Part shown: positions 60,842-64,000 of the stretch, in pieces
Position numbering within the stretch: position 1 is the stretch's first letter
How the letters are laid out: each line of letters opens with the position of its first letter
From: Streptomyces sp. NBC_01451
GTDB lineage: Bacteria > Actinomycetota > Actinomycetes > Streptomycetales > Streptomycetaceae
Assembly: GCF_036227485.1 (NCBI RefSeq)
Contig: NZ_CP109479.1
Coordinates: 744,001 to 808,000 of the forward strand
DNA: 64,000 nt
Direction of reading: 5' to 3'
Translations under genes and position numbers: made by a program
Notes under the pieces: generated by a model
Told to the model about the DNA's origin: nothing
What the model saw: the letters and a program-made list of their open reading frames with translations, nothing else
The model's database searches: none

Positions 60842-62476
60842 ATGCACGCTGACCTCCTCTTCACCGGCGGACCCGTGTTCGCCCCCGGGAACCCCACGGC
60901 CGTAGCGGTCACCGGCGGCCGGATCACCGCCGTGGGCCGGGCCGAGGTGCACGACCTGATCGGGGCGGGGACCGAGGTCGTCGATCTCGCCGGGCGCCTG
61001 CTCCTGCCCGGCTTCCAGGACGCCCACGTCCATCCGCTGCCGGCCGGGCTCGAACTGACCCAGTGCGACCTGACCGGCACGAAGACCGCCGAGGACACGG
61101 TGGCCGTCGTCCGCGCCTACGCCCTCGCGCACCCCGAGCGGGAGTGGATCACGGGCGGCGGCTGGTCCATGGAGGCCTTCGAAGGGGGCACGCCCACCCG
61201 CGAGTTGCTGGACGCGGTGGTCCCGGACCGGCCGGTGTACCTGCCCAACCGGGACCATCACGGGGCCTGGGTCAACACCCGCGCCCTCGAACTCGCGGGC
61301 GTCACCCGGGACACCCCGGACCCGGCGGACGGCCGCTTCGAGCGGGACGCCGACGGCGAGCCGACCGGCATGCTCCAGGAAGGAGCCATGGAGTACGTGG
61401 GCCGGCTGACCCCGCCGGTCACGGCGGCGGAGCGACGGGCGGCCCTGCTGTCCGCGCAACGGCGGCTGCACTCGCTGGGCGTCACGGCCTGGCAGGACGC
61501 GCTGGTCGGCTCGTTCCTCGGTATGGAGGATCCTTCCGAGACCTACCTGGCCGCCGCCCGGGACGGTTCGCTGACCGCGCGGGTGGTCGGCGCGCTGTGG
61601 TGGGACCGGGAGCGCGGGGCCGAGCAGATCCCCGAACTCGTGGAGCGGCGGGCCGCGTTGAGCCGGGGCAGGTTCCGGGCGGGCAGCGTGAAGCTGATGC
61701 TGGACGGGGTCGCCGAGACGGGCACGGCCGCGCTGCTCGACCCGTACCTCGACAAGTGCGGCTGCGCCACGGCCAACCGGGGCACGAGCTTCGTGGACGC
61801 GGCCGAACTGCCCAAGTACGTGACGCAGTTGGACGCCCTCGGTTTCCAGTGCCACTTCCACGCGCTGGGCGACCGGGCCGTACGCGACGCCCTGGACGCC
61901 GTCGAGGCGGCGCGCGCCGCGAACGGGCCGAGCGACACCCGGCCGCATCTCGCCCACCTTCAGGTGGTGCACCCGGACGACGTGCCGCGCTTCGCCCGGC
62001 TCGGCGCGGTCGCGAACATCCAGGCGCTCTGGGCCATGCACGAACCCCAGATGGACGACCTCACTATCCCCTTCCTCGGCCCCGAACGCGCCGCGTGGCA
62101 GTACCCGTTCGGCGCGCTGCTGCGCTCCGGGGCCACGCTGGCCGCGGGCAGCGACTGGCCGGTCAGCAGCCCCGACCCGCTCCAGGCGATCCACGTCGCG
62201 GTCAACCGCGCGGCACCGGGTTTCCCGTCCTCCCCGGTGTTCCTCCCCGCCGAACGCATCGGCCTGACGGACGCGCTCACGGCGTACACGGCGGGTTCGG
62301 CGTACGCCAACCACCTGGACGACACGGGCACCGTGCGCGCGGGGGCGCTGGCCGACCTGACGATCCTGGACCGCGATCCGTACGCCGGCCCGCCGGAGTC
62401 GATCGGGGAGACGAAGGTGGCGCTCACCTATGTGGGGGGCGAACGGGTGTATGCGGCGGCGGACGGGGGCGCCTGA
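60842..62476 (+). CDS. Amidohydrolase-family metal-dependent hydrolase (YtcJ-like)
   Basis: This 544-residue enzyme has the amidohydrolase TIM barrel with small flanking beta domains. Metal ligands are in LPGFQDAHVHPL (H-x-H), the later His in CHFHALGD and HLQVVHPDD, and the Asp in AAGSDWPVSSPDP. The YtcJ/AepA subgroup hydrolyses C-N bonds, for example in N-substituted formamides or hydantoin-like compounds; the substrate is unknown. The ATG at 60842 has AAGGAAA 7 bases upstream. The gene follows an APC permease, suggesting uptake plus hydrolysis of one nitrogen source. Confidence 0.9.
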   Translation: MHADLLFTGGPVFAPGNPTAVAVTGGRITAVGRAEVHDLIGAGTEVVDLAGRLLLPGFQDAHVHPLPAGLELTQCDLTGTKTAEDTVAVVRAYALAHPEREWITGGGWSMEAFEGGTPTRELLDAVVPDRPVYLPNRDHHGAWVNTRALELAGVTRDTPDPADGRFERDADGEPTGMLQEGAMEYVGRLTPPVTAAERRAALLSAQRRLHSLGVTAWQDALVGSFLGMEDPSETYLAAARDGSLTARVVGALWWDRERGAEQIPELVERRAALSRGRFRAGSVKLMLDGVAETGTAALLDPYLDKCGCATANRGTSFVDAAELPKYVTQLDALGFQCHFHALGDRAVRDALDAVEAARAANGPSDTRPHLAHLQVVHPDDVPRFARLGAVANIQALWAMHEPQMDDLTIPFLGPERAAWQYPFGALLRSGATLAAGSDWPVSSPDPLQAIHVAVNRAAPGFPSSPVFLPAERIGLTDALTAYTAGSAYANHLDDTGTVRAGALADLTILDRDPYAGPPESIGETKVALTYVGGERVYAAADGGA

Positions 62477-62968
62477 CTACAGGCCCAGGCGAAGGGTCAC
62501 CGCCTGGGCCGCGAAGCCGTTGCGCTCGTAGAAACGCACGGCGCCGGTGTTGGCCGCGTAGGCGGTCACCTCGGCGTGCTCGGCGCCCTGTTCCCGTGCC
62601 CACCGGACGAAGGCCTCCACCAGGCGCGCCCCGGTCCCCGAACTCCGGTGGGCGGGACGGACATACAGGCTGATCAGCGTGGCGGTCTTCACCGGCTGCC
62701 GCGCTGTGGGTTCGGCGAGCGAGCCCATCAGATGGCCGACCACCGCGCCGGCGCACTCGACCGCCAGTACCAGGCGTGCCGGGTCGCCCAGCGCCGCCGC
62801 GAAGGACCCGGCGGCGTGCTCGCGCGGCCAGTCCGCGTCGACGCTCGGGTCACGGGTGCCGGCGTCCTCGGCGAAGAGGCCGGTGCTGGAGGCGACGAGC
62901 CCTGGTATGTCGTCGGCGCGGGCGCGGCGGACGGTGATCGTCGGGGTGTGGGCCGGGTGATCGGTCAT
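62477..62968 (-). CDS. GNAT-family N-acetyltransferase
   Basis: This 163-residue acetyltransferase has the GNAT order, with the acetyl-CoA loop in LYVRPAHRSSGTGARLVEAF (R-x-x-G-x-G/A variant: RSSGTG) and the C-terminal NTGAVRFYERNGF motif. It transfers acetyl from acetyl-CoA to an unknown amine. The ATG at 62968 was chosen because the domain begins soon after; no ribosome site is evident and TAGCGT lies close upstream, so it may be leaderless. It is divergent from the DUF1304 gene. Confidence 0.87.
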   Translation of the reverse strand: MTDHPAHTPTITVRRARADDIPGLVASSTGLFAEDAGTRDPSVDADWPREHAAGSFAAALGDPARLVLAVECAGAVVGHLMGSLAEPTARQPVKTATLISLYVRPAHRSSGTGARLVEAFVRWAREQGAEHAEVTAYAANTGAVRFYERNGFAAQAVTLRLGL

Positions 62969-63013
62969 GGTCGGCACGCTAGTGGTGGGGTCTGACAACC
63001 CGGGTCGACTTTC

Positions 63014-63065
63014 TGGACAGCTGTCCATGTATGCTGGCCGCCTGTCCATGATGGACACCTGTCCA
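63014..63065. promoter_or_regulatory. TGGACA/TGTCCA palindromes upstream of the DUF1304-TetR operon
   Basis: TGGACA-GC-TGTCCA (63014-63027), TGTCCA-TGA-TGGACA (63043-63057) and TGGACA-CC-TGTCCA (63052-63065) cluster between the divergent GNAT and DUF1304 genes. They are good candidates for operators of the TetR regulator encoded at 63466, which would repress its own operon. Confidence 0.65.
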
Positions 63066-63106
63066 AGAAGACGCTTTCAGAAGCCTGACGCAGGAGATTG
63101 CCGAGC

Positions 63107-63469
63107 ATGGTGACGGTCGCGAACGTGCTGGTCGGCCTGGTGGCCGCGTTGCATCTGTACATCCTGGTGATGGAGATGTTCCTGTGGCAGCGCCCGCCGG
63201 GGCGCAAGTTCCACGGGTTCGACGCGGAGATGGCCGGTGCGACGGCCAAGATGGCCGCCAACCAGGGGCTCTACAACGGGTTTCTCGCGGCGGGCCTCAT
63301 CTGGGGTCTGATCGCGGCCGATCCGACCGGGTTCCGCGCGCAGGTCTTCTTCCTCTCCTGTGTGATCGTCGCGGGCGTCTACGGGGCCGCGACCGCCAAC
63401 CGGCGCATCCTGTTCGCCCAGGCTCTGCCCGGCGCCATCGCCCTGGCCGCCGTCCTCGTCGCGCGGTGA
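63107..63469 (+). CDS. DUF1304 membrane protein
   Basis: This 120-residue membrane protein has four predicted helices and the DUF1304 pattern: VALHLYILVMEMFLW near the start and ANQGLYNGFLAAGLIWG in the middle. The function of the family is not established. The ATG at 63107 has AGGAG 10 bases upstream; TTG 63098 is an alternative. Its TGA overlaps the GTG of the TetR gene (GTGA, 63466-63469), so the pair is translationally coupled and probably controlled by the palindromes upstream. Confidence 0.85.
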   Translation: MVTVANVLVGLVAALHLYILVMEMFLWQRPPGRKFHGFDAEMAGATAKMAANQGLYNGFLAAGLIWGLIAADPTGFRAQVFFLSCVIVAGVYGAATANRRILFAQALPGAIALAAVLVAR

Positions 63470-64000
63470 CGCGCGGCGCGCCCGAGGACCCGCGGGCCGC
63501 CCGCACCCGGGCGAAGCTCCGCGAGGCCCTCCTCGCGGAGTGCGCCGAACACCCGCTGGCGGAGATCGGCGTGGCCGCGCTGGTACGCCGGGCGGGGGTC
63601 GGCCGGGCCACGTTCTACGTCCACTACCCCGACCTGGAGGCGCTGGCCGTCGACGCCTGTGCCGATGTCGTACGGGAGGCCGTGGACGCCCTGCACGCCT
63701 GGCGCGGGCGACCCGACCCGGTGGTCGCCCCGGCCGCGCTGGTGGAGTTCTTCGCGGCCCTCACCCCGCACACCGCGCTGTACCGGGCCCTGCTGAGCCC
63801 GGGCGGCGGGGGTCCGCTGGGGCAGGTGCTGCACCGGGACCTGCGGGCACGGAGCCTCGCGGAGCGCGAACTGGCGGGCGCCGCGGACGCTCCCCTGGTC
63901 GCCTCCGCGGTGGCCGCCACCTTCGCCGGAGTGCTGGCGGACTGGCTGCACGGCAGGATCGAGGCGACGCCGGATCAGATCGCCCACCAGGTCTGGCAGC
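63466..64000 (+). CDS. TetR-family transcriptional regulator (3' end cut by window)
   Basis: The frame from the GTG at 63466 gives 178 residues before the window ends. The N-terminal HTH (about 12-58) includes EIGVAALVRRAGVGRATFYVHYPDLEALAVD, and the start of the TetR ligand domain follows. It is coupled to the DUF1304 gene by a GTGA overlap. The TGGACA/TGTCCA palindromes at 63014-63065 are its likely binding sites. Confidence 0.85.
   Translation, partial: MTRGAPEDPRAARTRAKLREALLAECAEHPLAEIGVAALVRRAGVGRATFYVHYPDLEALAVDACADVVREAVDALHAWRGRPDPVVAPAALVEFFAALTPHTALYRALLSPGGGGPLGQVLHRDLRARSLAERELAGAADAPLVASAVAATFAGVLADWLHGRIEATPDQIAHQVWQ

Overview
The window is high-GC actinobacterial DNA and almost certainly a Streptomyces chromosome. 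Indicators are the strong third-position GC bias, frequent GTG starts with GGAGG-type ribosome sites, a complete SapB (ram/amf) morphogen cluster, a Streptomyces subtilisin inhibitor, a streptogrisin-type protease, a CebR-type operator and deazaflavin (F420)-family oxidoreductases. Most long reading frames in the other frames are shadows of the real genes and were ignored. I saw no rRNA, tRNA, CRISPR array, phage gene or insertion sequence transposase.

Layout. (1) 1-2168: a truncated SpoIIE/PP2C phosphatase. (2) 2332-9461: the SapB cluster ramC, ramS, ramA, ramB and convergent ramR. The ramA/ramB junction is tandemly duplicated (period 154 bp), and the ramB reading frame runs antisense into ramR. 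(3) 9701-14147: a second PP2C phosphatase, a secreted streptogrisin-like protease with a ten-unit acidic hexapeptide tail, and a PaaI-type thioesterase. (4) 14652-20850: a 72-aa double-glycine peptide with a glycine-zipper core, a HlyD-type adaptor and two NHLM/NHLP-type ABC exporters, with no modification enzyme. This is the best candidate for an under-described system. (5) 21085-24930: an MFS exporter behind an operator-rich promoter, a STAS anti-anti-sigma factor, an SSI-family inhibitor and a hydrolase. (6) 25073-27814: a membrane protein that appears to fuse a sigma-like module, a zinc finger, one membrane segment and a ricin-type lectin domain, then a Fic/Doc-like toxin-antitoxin pair. 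(7) 27906-33499: a GH9 cellulase behind a perfect CebR box, and a GH2 beta-galactosidase-type enzyme. (8) 33767-40164: a third PP2C phosphatase fused to an anti-sigma-type ATPase, a DUF4232 lipoprotein, an SLC13/ArsB-like carrier and a second sigma-like/lectin membrane protein. (9) 40659-55269: an AraC regulator with a divergent PhyH dioxygenase, an aldo/keto reductase, two large LAL (LuxR) regulators, a GH114 lipoprotein, a run of alpha/beta hydrolases (one frameshifted), an MBL hydrolase and a flavoprotein. (10) 55324-64000: LysE exporter, deazaflavin-dependent oxidoreductase, cation diffusion facilitator with a coupled VOC protein, TetR with a divergent APC permease, amidohydrolase, GNAT acetyltransferase, and a DUF1304-TetR operon behind three palindromes.

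How the parts relate. Two peptide-export systems sit about 5 kb apart: SapB, a class III lanthipeptide surfactant for aerial growth, and the unmodified glycine-zipper peptide. In both, a strong hairpin directly follows the peptide gene and precedes the exporter genes, which would give much peptide mRNA and less exporter mRNA. A protease with a streptogrisin fold and an inhibitor with a lysine P1 residue lie in the same neighbourhood. Three PP2C phosphatases and a STAS protein point to partner-switching control of sigma factors. Starts were moved inward wherever a ribosome site or family length favoured it, and those choices are stated per gene.
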